Shown piece by piece: positions 1-5,214 of a stretch of DNA of 5,626 nucleotides. The DNA is from Deltaproteobacteria bacterium (GTDB lineage Bacteria; Desulfobacterota; Syntrophia; Syntrophales; Smithellaceae), in the NCBI GenBank assembly GCA_011046295.1, contig DSAV01000158.1:1-5626 (forward strand), written 5' to 3'. Each line of letters begins with the position of its first letter. Position 1 is the stretch's first letter. Made by a program: the position numbers and the translations under genes. The notes beneath the pieces were generated by a model. It did not search any database. It had not been told where the DNA came from and saw only the letters and a program-made list of their open reading frames with translations.

Positions 1-33
1 CGGTGGTGGTTTCACGTGAGGCACAAGTGGTTG

Positions 34-53
34 TTGACCGCGGTCGCGGCCAA
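34..53. promoter_or_regulatory. Imperfect GC-rich dyad upstream of the first gene (candidate operator)
   Basis: Positions 34-42 and 45-53 form an inverted repeat (TTGACCGCG / CGCGGCCAA) with 8 of 9 matching pairs and a 2-nt centre. Its core contains the perfect 10-bp palindrome GACCGCGGTC (36-45). It lies about 60 nt upstream of the FmdB-type gene start, a suitable place for a repressor or activator site. No T-tract follows, so it is not a good intrinsic terminator. A TATAAG (77-82) and a TTATAA (88-93) lie downstream, but neither has a well-spaced -35 element, so no promoter can be fixed. It could also be chance in the end of an upstream gene. Confidence 0.25.
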
Positions 54-113
54 TCGAAGTGCGAACGTTGGAGAAATATAAGGAAACTTATAAGTATCAA
101 GGGAGTGTGGATT

Positions 114-371
114 ATGCCGACATATGAATATAAATGTACCGGCTGTGGTCTAAATTTCGAAAAGCAGCAAAGCATGAAAGACGAACCGGTTAAAGTATGT
201 CCGGAATGCAAAGCGCAAGTGCAAAGGCAGATAAGTGGCGGCAGCGGGTTTATTTTTAAAGCATCGGGCGCCACGCGGCGTGATTCGAATAAAAGTTGCG
301 CGTTTGAAGAAACAGGAAAAACCTGCTGCGGCGCTAATAAGCGCTGTACAGACGCGCCCTGCGGAGATTAA
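114..371 (+). CDS. FmdB-family zinc-ribbon protein with cysteine-rich C-terminal tail
   Basis: This 85-residue protein begins MPTYEYKC, the usual opening of FmdB/CxxC_CXXC_SSSS small zinc-ribbon proteins. The zinc ribbon is formed by C8-x2-C11 and C29-x2-C32. A Gly/Ser-rich linker containing SGGSGFIFKASG (about 41-52) matches the family. The last third is unusually rich in cysteine (C62, C71, C72, C78, C83). The start at 114 was chosen because it gives the family N terminus and has GGGAG (101-105) 8 nt upstream; the frame stays open to position 3, but that 37-residue extension does not look like the family. FmdB proteins are often annotated as regulators, but their function is mostly unproven. 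Only 4 nt separate it from the radical SAM gene, so the two are probably cotranslated. The family is a confident call; the role is unknown. Confidence 0.85.
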   Translation: MPTYEYKCTGCGLNFEKQQSMKDEPVKVCPECKAQVQRQISGGSGFIFKASGATRRDSNKSCAFEETGKTCCGANKRCTDAPCGD

Positions 372-375
372 AAAT

Positions 376-1323
376 ATGGGTACAAAAAAATTTAAACATA
401 TTTATGGCCCGGTGGCGTCCCGGCGTTTGGGGCGTTCCCTGGGTATCGATTTGATTCCGCATAAAACATGCAGTTATGACTGCATCTATTGTCAGTTGGG
501 CAGAACCACCTGCAAGACCGTTGAAAGACGTGAATACGTACCGACGAATGATGTTCTGGAAGAGCTGCGCGAAAAACTGTCAGCAGGCGTACCCTGCGAT
601 TACATCAGTCTTGCCGGTTGCGGGGAGCCGACTTTGCATTCATCTATCGGCAAGATTATCGAAAACATAAAAGAAATGACTAAAATTCCTGTCGCAGTTT
701 TGACTAATGGCTCTTTACTGTATCTTCCCGAAGTTCGCGATAGCCTGATGAAAGCGGATCTCGTGATTCCCTCGTTGGACGCGGGGGATGAGGACATATT
801 TCAATATGTCAATCGTCCACACAAGAATATTTCTTTTGATTTGATGATCAATGGCCTGATTGATTTTACCCGGCAATTTTCCGGCCATGTATGGTTAGAA
901 ATTCTTTTAATTTCCGGCGTTACGGGTATGGCCGCGGAGGTGAAAAAAATTGCCGCGTGGGCAAAAAAAATCAGCGCAGAGAAGATTCAGCTAAATACGG
1001 TGGACCGCCCGGCCGTGGAAGATTTTGCCTGCGCCGTGGAAAAAAAACAGATGGAAAAACTCGCCGGATTATTTTCGAAAACGGTAGAAATTATCGGCGG
1101 AGCGCAAAGCGCTAACATTCCTGAAGAAACGTATCAGGATACAGCAGACGCGGATATATTAACCCTGCTAACCAGAAGACCAAGCACGCTTTCCGGTATT
1201 TGCGCCGGATTGGGATTGCACCCGCATGACGCGGCCAAAAGGCTTCAGCGTCTTCTTGAAGAAAAAGCAATCACGACAATACGTGCCGACCATGATTTGT
1301 TTTATACGCCGGTCGGGAAATAA
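376..1323 (+). CDS. Radical SAM protein, COG0731-type, with C-terminal helical (winged-helix-like) domain
   Basis: This 315-residue protein carries the radical SAM cluster motif C32-x3-C36-x2-C39 (TCSYDCIYCQLG), which binds a [4Fe-4S] cluster and S-adenosylmethionine. Further family landmarks are YGPVASRRLG (10-19), AGCGEPTLH (80-88, the SAM-amine-binding 'GGE'-type strand), VLTNGSLL (108-115) and LNTVDRP (206-212). These place it near the COG0731 group that includes archaeal Tyw1-like wyosine enzymes. Bacterial members of this group have no established substrate, so tRNA modification should not be assumed. Residues about 258-314 look like a separate helical, winged-helix-like domain. The start at 376 was chosen because GGAG (363-366) precedes it and the landmarks begin right after it. 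The next upstream in-frame start would overlap the zinc-ribbon gene by more than 130 nt. Its product probably acts in the cytoplasm under anoxic conditions. Confidence 0.85.
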   Translation: MGTKKFKHIYGPVASRRLGRSLGIDLIPHKTCSYDCIYCQLGRTTCKTVERREYVPTNDVLEELREKLSAGVPCDYISLAGCGEPTLHSSIGKIIENIKEMTKIPVAVLTNGSLLYLPEVRDSLMKADLVIPSLDAGDEDIFQYVNRPHKNISFDLMINGLIDFTRQFSGHVWLEILLISGVTGMAAEVKKIAAWAKKISAEKIQLNTVDRPAVEDFACAVEKKQMEKLAGLFSKTVEIIGGAQSANIPEETYQDTADADILTLLTRRPSTLSGICAGLGLHPHDAAKRLQRLLEEKAITTIRADHDLFYTPVGK

Positions 1324-1344
1324 ACGGAAAGCCATGATGAAAAA

Positions 1345-1956
1345 ATGATGGAAAAAGAAATAATCGAAAACCATAACCGCTTTTTAGAACGCGTAGCTTT
1401 GTATAAGGAATATGGATACGATATTGAAAAAGAAAGGTTTTTCATCATTGAAAAGGCTCGCCCTGTATCCGGGGCAATTCTGGAAGCTGGTACAGGGAAA
1501 GGATATTTTACATTGGCGCTGGCGCGGGAAGGTTATACTTTTACCTCTTTTGATATTTCTGACGAGGAACAAAAATATGCCCGCCTCAACCTGACGTATC
1601 ATGGCTTGGAGGAGCGGGTGCATTTCGACATAGCTGATGCGGAATGGCTGCCTTATAACGACGCTTCTTTTAATGTTATCTTTGCGGTCAATATGATTCA
1701 TCACCTTTCTTCCGTGCGAAAGGTTTTTGATGAATTTATCAGAATTTTATCTCCACAAGGGAAGATAATACTGAGCGATTTTAACGACAGAGGATTTGTT
1801 TTGCTCGATGAGATTCACGCGCTTGACGGCAGGAGGCATGAGGTGACCGGCACAATAGATGAAGCCAGAGCAAAATTGACCGAGCGCGGGTTTATGATGA
1901 AAGAATACAACAGCGAAATGCAGTATGTCATTGTAGCTTCCAGCGCATCGGTATAA
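1345..1956 (+). CDS. Class I SAM-dependent methyltransferase (first of two)
   Basis: This 203-residue protein has a Rossmann-type methyltransferase fold. Motif I is ILEAGTGKGYF (45-55), the acidic ribose-binding residue is D70 in FTSFDIS, the adenine-binding segment is DAEWLP (98-103), and motif IV is NVIFAVNMIHH (110-120). The typical post-motif strand LSPQGKIILSDF lies at 135-146. The sequence most resembles Methyltransf_11/25-type small-molecule enzymes. No substrate domain can be recognised, so the acceptor is unknown. The start has two adjacent ATGs (1345 and 1348). Upstream, GGAAAG (1326-1331) is a weak ribosome site about 13 nt away. A four-codon reading frame, ATG ATG AAA AAA TGA (1334-1348), ends across this start. 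The gap from the radical SAM stop is 21 nt. A perfect TATAAT overlaps the end of the gene. Confidence 0.8.
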   Translation: MMEKEIIENHNRFLERVALYKEYGYDIEKERFFIIEKARPVSGAILEAGTGKGYFTLALAREGYTFTSFDISDEEQKYARLNLTYHGLEERVHFDIADAEWLPYNDASFNVIFAVNMIHHLSSVRKVFDEFIRILSPQGKIILSDFNDRGFVLLDEIHALDGRRHEVTGTIDEARAKLTERGFMMKEYNSEMQYVIVASSASV

Positions 1957-1957
1957 T
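1931..1957 (+). promoter_or_regulatory. Candidate internal sigma70-type promoter before the second methyltransferase
   Basis: TATAAT at 1952-1957 matches the -10 consensus exactly and overlaps the stop codon of the first methyltransferase. A weak -35 candidate, TTGTAG (1931-1936), lies 15 nt upstream, which is shorter than the ideal 17. Transcription would begin near 1964 and give a leader of about 60 nt to the ATG at 2025. This is the largest intergenic gap in the window (1957-2024), it is AT-rich, and I see no terminator hairpin in it. The weak -35 and short spacer keep confidence low. Confidence 0.25.
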
Positions 1958-2024
1958 GAAACAAAACACTTTGCCAGGATTATGCGCAATGTAAATATTT
2001 GTTAAATTGGTTGAAAACAGCAGC

Positions 2025-2636
2025 ATGAATACAAGTGAAGATGTGAAAAAATACATAGAAACATGCCAGGAAACATTCTGGCAGAATATTTTCCGCTTCG
2101 AGGCCGAATACCTTGTTTCGAGGCTGGAGAATTGTCATGATGTTTTAAGTGTAGGGTGCGGTCCCGCAGCTATAGAAGGAAAATTGAGCGAATACGGTTT
2201 TAATGTGACCGGTCTGGATGTTTCCGCCGAAGCGCTAAAATGCGCGCCGGACAGTGTCAGAAAATTCGCGGGGCGCGCTGAAGAAATGCCGTTTGCGGAA
2301 TTTTCTTTTGACGCTGTCATTTATGTTGCCTCGCTGCAATTCATCGAGGATTACCGAAAGGCGCTGCAACAATCGTTTAGGGTTTTAAGGCCTGAAGGCA
2401 GGATTATAGTTATGCTGCTTAACCCTAAGTCTGATTTTTTTAAGCAAAGACGTCTGGAGCCTGATTCGTACGTAAATCTTATCAGGCATACTGACTTGTG
2501 TGAGATAGAAGATGCCGCAGGAAAGTTTTTTGATATAAAAACGGAGTATATTCTAGGGGTTAGAGACGAAAAGATATTTGTGAGCAAATCCCCGGATGAA
2601 GCGGCTCTATACGTTATTTTGGGTAAGAAAAGATAA
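2025..2636 (+). CDS. Class I SAM-dependent methyltransferase (second of two)
   Basis: This protein is 203 residues long from the ATG at 2025. Motif I is VLSVGCGPAAIE (40-51), the acidic residue is D65 in VTGLDVS, the adenine-side segment is RAEEMPF (84-90), and motif IV is FDAVIYVASLQFI (95-107). LRPEGRIIVMLLNP (121-134) is the typical strand after motif IV. It is a Methyltransf_11-like enzyme with no recognisable acceptor-binding domain. It does not read as a recent duplicate of its neighbour: outside the shared motifs the two sequences differ widely. An in-frame TTG at 2007 would add six residues. Neither start has a clear Shine-Dalgarno site, and I prefer the ATG. It ends in tandem stops (TAATAA, 2634-2639), 6 nt before the J-domain gene. 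Confidence 0.8.
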   Translation: MNTSEDVKKYIETCQETFWQNIFRFEAEYLVSRLENCHDVLSVGCGPAAIEGKLSEYGFNVTGLDVSAEALKCAPDSVRKFAGRAEEMPFAEFSFDAVIYVASLQFIEDYRKALQQSFRVLRPEGRIIVMLLNPKSDFFKQRRLEPDSYVNLIRHTDLCEIEDAAGKFFDIKTEYILGVRDEKIFVSKSPDEAALYVILGKKR

Positions 2637-2642
2637 TAAAAA

Positions 2643-2981
2643 ATGAATAGAAATCGTGAAGTGGACAGCGCGAGGCGTTTGTTAGGAATAACTAAAAAAG
2701 GCACGGCAGAAGATGCCAAGAAAAAATATCGGGAATTGGCCAAAATATGGCATCCCGATGTTAATAAAAACCAAGAAGCGCATGGTAAAATGCAGGCGCT
2801 GAACAAGGCTTATGCTTTGCTTATGAAAGAAGAATTTGGAGTTCTCGATATATGGGAAGACTATAACCGATGGTGGTGGCGGCAGTACGGAAACGATCCG
2901 ATATGGGGTAATTATTATCCTGCAGAGACTCCCGTGGAAAAAAATAAAAAGAAAAAAATAATTGAAGAAAAAGATATTTAA
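2643..2981 (+). CDS. Small J-domain (DnaJ N-terminal) protein
   Basis: This 112-residue protein has a J domain over about residues 7-66. Helix II is basic (DAKKKYRELAKIW, 24-36), the diagnostic HPD tripeptide is at 37-39, and helix III contains KAYALLM (55-61). J domains stimulate the ATPase of Hsp70-type chaperones and deliver clients to them. It lacks the Gly/Phe region, zinc fingers and C-terminal domains of full DnaJ. Instead it has a short segment very rich in aromatics (about 71-92, including WWW at 77-79) and a lysine-rich tail (100-110). The tail is encoded by an A-rich stretch, so it may partly reflect base composition. It lies between methyltransferase and Fe-S genes, 22 nt before the MinD/ferredoxin ATPase. 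A role like that of HscB in Fe-S transfer is possible but unproven. No clear ribosome site precedes the ATG, so coupling to the upstream gene is plausible. Confidence 0.85.
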   Translation: MNRNREVDSARRLLGITKKGTAEDAKKKYRELAKIWHPDVNKNQEAHGKMQALNKAYALLMKEEFGVLDIWEDYNRWWWRQYGNDPIWGNYYPAETPVEKNKKKKIIEEKDI

Positions 2982-2993
2982 CGGCAAAGAAAA

Positions 2994-2999
2994 AGAGGG
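2994..2999 (+). promoter_or_regulatory. Ribosome binding site that fixes the MinD/ferredoxin ATPase start
   Basis: AGAGGG lies 4 nt before the ATG at 3004. The reading frame is open back to 2962, where a TTG inside the end of the J-domain gene could otherwise be taken as the start. This site, together with the fact that the P-loop must lie close to the N terminus (MNELVIISGKGG), favours 3004. Confidence 0.6.
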
Positions 3000-3003
3000 T
3001 TTG

Positions 3004-3891
3004 ATGAACGAACTTGTTATTATCAGCGGGAAGGGCGGAACAGGCAAAACCAGTGTCACGGCGTCATTCGCAGCGCTGGCCAAGCGGCCGGTTATTTGCG
3101 ACTGCGATGTGGACGCGGCTGATTTGCATTTGGTGCTGGCGCCAAAAAATATTGAAGAACATGAATTTTTAAGCGGTCATGAAGCGGTAATTCGCCAGGA
3201 TGACTGTATCGGCTGCAGAATTTGTCAGGATGTATGCCGTTTTGACGCGGTAAAGACTAAGCAAGCCGGCAACGGAAATATTCTGTTTTCCATCGACCCC
3301 GTTTCCTGTGAGGGGTGCGGTGTGTGCGTGCATTTTTGCCCGGAAAAAGCAATTGATTTTCCCGAGAGGATGTGCGGAAAATGGTTTGTTTCTGAGACGC
3401 GCTGCGGTCCGATGGTGCACGCGCGTTTAGGGGTGGCCGCGGAAAATTCCGGCAAACTTGTGTCCACTGTGCGCCGTGAAGCCCGTCAGTTGGCCGAAGA
3501 CCATAATCATAACCTGGTAATTGTGGATGGTCCGCCCGGTATCGGCTGTCCGGTAATCGCTTCGCTCACCGGCGCGTCGCAGGTTTTGGTGGTTACGGAA
3601 CCGACTGTTTCGGGAGAACACGATCTGGGAAGAGTGCTTTCTCTTACCCGGCATTTTCAAATCCCCGCGGCTGTTTGTGTCAACAAGTGGGATATCAATC
3701 CGGAGATGACCGAAAAAATTGAAGTAAAAGCTTCCGCTTCGGGAGCAAAAATCGCCGGGCGAATCAGATACGACAGTGCCGTCACCCGCGCGCAGATCGA
3801 ACAAAAAGCGGTTGTGGAAATACAAGCGGCATGCGCTGAGGATATTATACAAATCTGGAAAAATCTTAATTTGCAGGAGGAAGTAAATTAG
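3004..3891 (+). CDS. MinD-superfamily P-loop ATPase with inserted 2x[4Fe-4S] ferredoxin domain (COG1149 type)
   Basis: This 295-residue cytoplasmic ATPase has a deviant Walker A motif, SGKGGTGKTS (8-17), with the signature lysine K10. CDCDVDAADLH (32-42) and VDGPPGIGCP (174-183) are the matching switch/Walker B-like regions. A bacterial-type ferredoxin insert follows the first strand-helix unit. Its ligands are C68, C71, C74, C78 and C102, C105, C108, C112, each set spaced Cx2Cx2Cx3C. The second set is followed by the usual proline (P113); the first is followed by R79. Proteins of this type are thought to couple nucleotide hydrolysis to Fe-S cluster handling or electron transfer, and include ORP-complex ATPases of Desulfovibrio. 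They often occur as adjacent pairs; only one copy is present here. Its stop is 1 nt from the scaffold start, suggesting translational coupling and a shared task. Confidence 0.92.
   Translation: MNELVIISGKGGTGKTSVTASFAALAKRPVICDCDVDAADLHLVLAPKNIEEHEFLSGHEAVIRQDDCIGCRICQDVCRFDAVKTKQAGNGNILFSIDPVSCEGCGVCVHFCPEKAIDFPERMCGKWFVSETRCGPMVHARLGVAAENSGKLVSTVRREARQLAEDHNHNLVIVDGPPGIGCPVIASLTGASQVLVVTEPTVSGEHDLGRVLSLTRHFQIPAAVCVNKWDINPEMTEKIEVKASASGAKIAGRIRYDSAVTRAQIEQKAVVEIQAACAEDIIQIWKNLNLQEEVN
3875..3880 (+). promoter_or_regulatory. Ribosome binding site for the scaffold gene, unusually distant
   Basis: AGGAGG lies inside the last codons of the MinD/ferredoxin gene. It is strong but 12 nt from the ATG at 3893, longer than the usual 5-9. 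The frame opens only at 3887 (after a TAA at 3884), so no ATG, GTG or TTG start lies closer. Initiation may rely partly on coupling with termination at 3889-3891. Confidence 0.5.
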
Positions 3892-3892
3892 C

Positions 3893-4294
3893 ATGGAAGT
3901 GATTAGGTTGGATGAGCTTTATTTAACCGCAATGGAACATGTAGACGACCCGCGCAATATGGGGCCTCTTCAAGAATTCAACGGGCACGCAAAAATTACC
4001 GGCCCCTGCGGCGATACTATGGAGTTCTGGATTCAGGTGCAGGAAGGCTCAATTAAAAAAGCTTCATTTATCACTGATGGTTGCGGCCCGTCTATCGCCA
4101 GCGGCTCGATGACCACTTGTTTGGCGCAAGATAAGAAAGTAGGTGAGGCAAAATCCATCAGCCAAAAAGACGTTTTAGAGGCACTGGAAGGCTTGCCCGA
4201 TGAATCTCAGCACTGCGCTCTTCTGGCGGCAAATACTCTGAAGGCCGCCTGTGAGGATTATCTGAAAAAGCAAAAAAATCAGGAAAGGATTTAG
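3893..4294 (+). CDS. IscU/NifU_N-type iron-sulfur cluster assembly scaffold protein
   Basis: This 133-residue protein is a complete NifU_N-type scaffold. The three cluster-ligand cysteines are C39 (GPCGD), C64 (DGCGPSIASGSM) and C108 (QHCALLAANTLKAA). The conserved aspartate is D41, and H107 precedes the third cysteine as in IscU. DPRNMG (19-24) matches the conserved N-terminal motif. The C64-C108 spacing is close to that of IscU, so it lacks the zinc-binding insertion of SufU. It also lacks the LPPVK motif through which HscA recognises IscU; the equivalent position reads GLPDESQHC. No C-terminal Nfu or [2Fe-2S] domain is present, unlike full NifU. It probably builds or holds Fe-S clusters for the neighbouring ATPases. 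No cysteine desulfurase is encoded in the window, so sulfur must come from elsewhere. It begins 1 nt after the preceding gene and ends 8 nt before mrp. Confidence 0.9.
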   Translation: MEVIRLDELYLTAMEHVDDPRNMGPLQEFNGHAKITGPCGDTMEFWIQVQEGSIKKASFITDGCGPSIASGSMTTCLAQDKKVGEAKSISQKDVLEALEGLPDESQHCALLAANTLKAACEDYLKKQKNQERI

Positions 4295-4302
4295 ACGGAA
4301 AA

Positions 4303-5196
4303 ATGGAAGAGAAAAAAACATGCGATTCATGCGGAGATAACAGTTGCTCAGCGAAAAATCAAAATAAAGACGAAAGTCCGGAAGAATACGCGGATCGTCG
4401 CAAATTGCAGGCGACGCTGTGCCGCATCAAGCATAAAATTATTGTTCTTTCCGGAAAGGGCGGAGTGGGCAAAAGCACTGTTGCTGTTAATCTGGCGACG
4501 GCACTGGCACTTAATGGTCTGAGTGTTGGTTTGCTTGACGTTGATATTCATGGACCCAGCGTTCCTACAATGCTGGGTTTGGAAAATGAACATCTGCAAG
4601 GCAATCCAGGCGGTCTTTTGCCTGTAGAATTTGGTGGTTTGAAAGTAATGTCGCTGGGGTTCCTTTTGCAGAACCCGGATGACGCGGTTATCTGGCGCGG
4701 GCCGATGAAAATGAGCGTTATTAAACAGTTTTTAACGGATGTGCAATGGGGTGATCTGGATTATCTAGTTGTTGATGTGCCGCCCGGCACGGGTGACGAG
4801 CCTCTGTCAATTTGCCAGCTGATTCAGCCGCTCGACGGCGCGGTGATTGTAACCACGCCGCAAAAAGTGGCGGCGGTAGATGTGCGCAAATCCATCAGTT
4901 TTTGCCGCAGGCTTGATGTGCCGGTGTTGGGCGTTGTGGAAAATATGAGTGGCTTTGTTTGCCCAAAATGCGGTGGGGTAACGCAGATTCTTCCTGAAGG
5001 TGGCGGTAAGAAAATAGCCTCTGACATGAACGTGCCTTTTTTAGGAGCTATTCCCATGGACCCGGCTGTTTCACGTTCCGGCGATTCCGGGAAGGTTTTT
5101 GTTTACCATGAATCTAAAACTCCCACGGCAATAATTATGCAGAAGATAATAGATCAGATAATTGATTCAGATAAAACAAAAAAATTAAATTCATAA
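4303..5196 (+). CDS. mrp: Mrp/NBP35-family Fe-S carrier ATPase
   Basis: This 297-residue protein is an Mrp/ApbC/NBP35-type P-loop ATPase. These act as dimers that bind a bridging [4Fe-4S] cluster and pass it to apoproteins in the cytoplasm. The deviant Walker A is SGKGGVGKST (50-59), followed by DVDIHGPSVPTMLG (79-92), WRGPMK (131-136) and DVPPGTGDEP (158-167). The bridging-cluster cysteines are C220 and C223 (FVCPKCGG). The N terminus carries three more cysteines, C7-x2-C10-x4-C15, recalling but not matching the N-terminal ferredoxin-like motif of eukaryotic NBP35. There is no N-terminal DUF59/MIP18-like domain as found in many aerobic Mrp proteins. The ribosome site is weak (CGGA just before the ATG, or GGAAAGGA further upstream). 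It lies 8 nt after the scaffold gene and 18 nt before an ORP/NifX-like gene, the same order as in the fused MrpORP proteins of Desulfovibrio. Confidence 0.95.
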   Translation: MEEKKTCDSCGDNSCSAKNQNKDESPEEYADRRKLQATLCRIKHKIIVLSGKGGVGKSTVAVNLATALALNGLSVGLLDVDIHGPSVPTMLGLENEHLQGNPGGLLPVEFGGLKVMSLGFLLQNPDDAVIWRGPMKMSVIKQFLTDVQWGDLDYLVVDVPPGTGDEPLSICQLIQPLDGAVIVTTPQKVAAVDVRKSISFCRRLDVPVLGVVENMSGFVCPKCGGVTQILPEGGGKKIASDMNVPFLGAIPMDPAVSRSGDSGKVFVYHESKTPTAIIMQKIIDQIIDSDKTKKLNS

Positions 5197-5200
5197 AATC

Positions 5201-5206
5201 AGGAGG
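5201..5206 (+). promoter_or_regulatory. Strong ribosome binding site of the NifX/ORP-like gene
   Basis: A perfect AGGAGG lies 8 nt before the ATG at 5215. It is the best-placed site in the window and suggests higher translation of the small metal-binding protein than of mrp, whose own site is weak. Confidence 0.7.
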
Positions 5207-5214
5207 AAAATAAT

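Noticed and set aside
6..32. Direct repeat GTGGTT at 6-11 and 27-32, 21 nt apart
   Set aside because: Six-base repeats in a GT-rich stretch are expected by chance, and no third copy is present.
1..81. Possible C-terminal end of an upstream gene, open in frame 1 and ending at TAA 79-81
   Set aside because: Only 26 residues without a recognisable motif; it cannot be told from chance without upstream sequence.
3..113. N-terminal extension of the zinc-ribbon protein, reading frame open from the window edge
   Set aside because: The 37 extra residues do not resemble the family, whose members start MPxYEYxC, and a ribosome site lies just before the ATG at 114.
235..375. Longer radical SAM protein starting at 235
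   Set aside because: It would overlap the zinc-ribbon gene by 137 nt, and the added residues are the zinc-ribbon coding region read in another frame. The ATG at 376 has its own ribosome site.
1971..2000. Second promoter candidate with TTGCCA (1971-1976) as the -35 element
   Set aside because: No good -10 hexamer occurs at 16-18 nt spacing; the nearby AT-rich sequences match the consensus poorly.
2351..2806. Long reverse-strand reading frame (151 codons), and similar ones at 2682-3083 and 3427-3894
   Set aside because: They lie antisense to well-supported genes, have no recognisable domain, and look like compositional shadows.
2962..3003. TTG start at 2962 for the MinD/ferredoxin ATPase, or a +1 frameshift fusing it to the J-domain protein in the A-rich overlap (2962-2978)
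   Set aside because: AGAGGG (2994-2999) points to ATG 3004 and the P-loop normally lies at the extreme N terminus. There is no strong slippery sequence with a stimulating structure.
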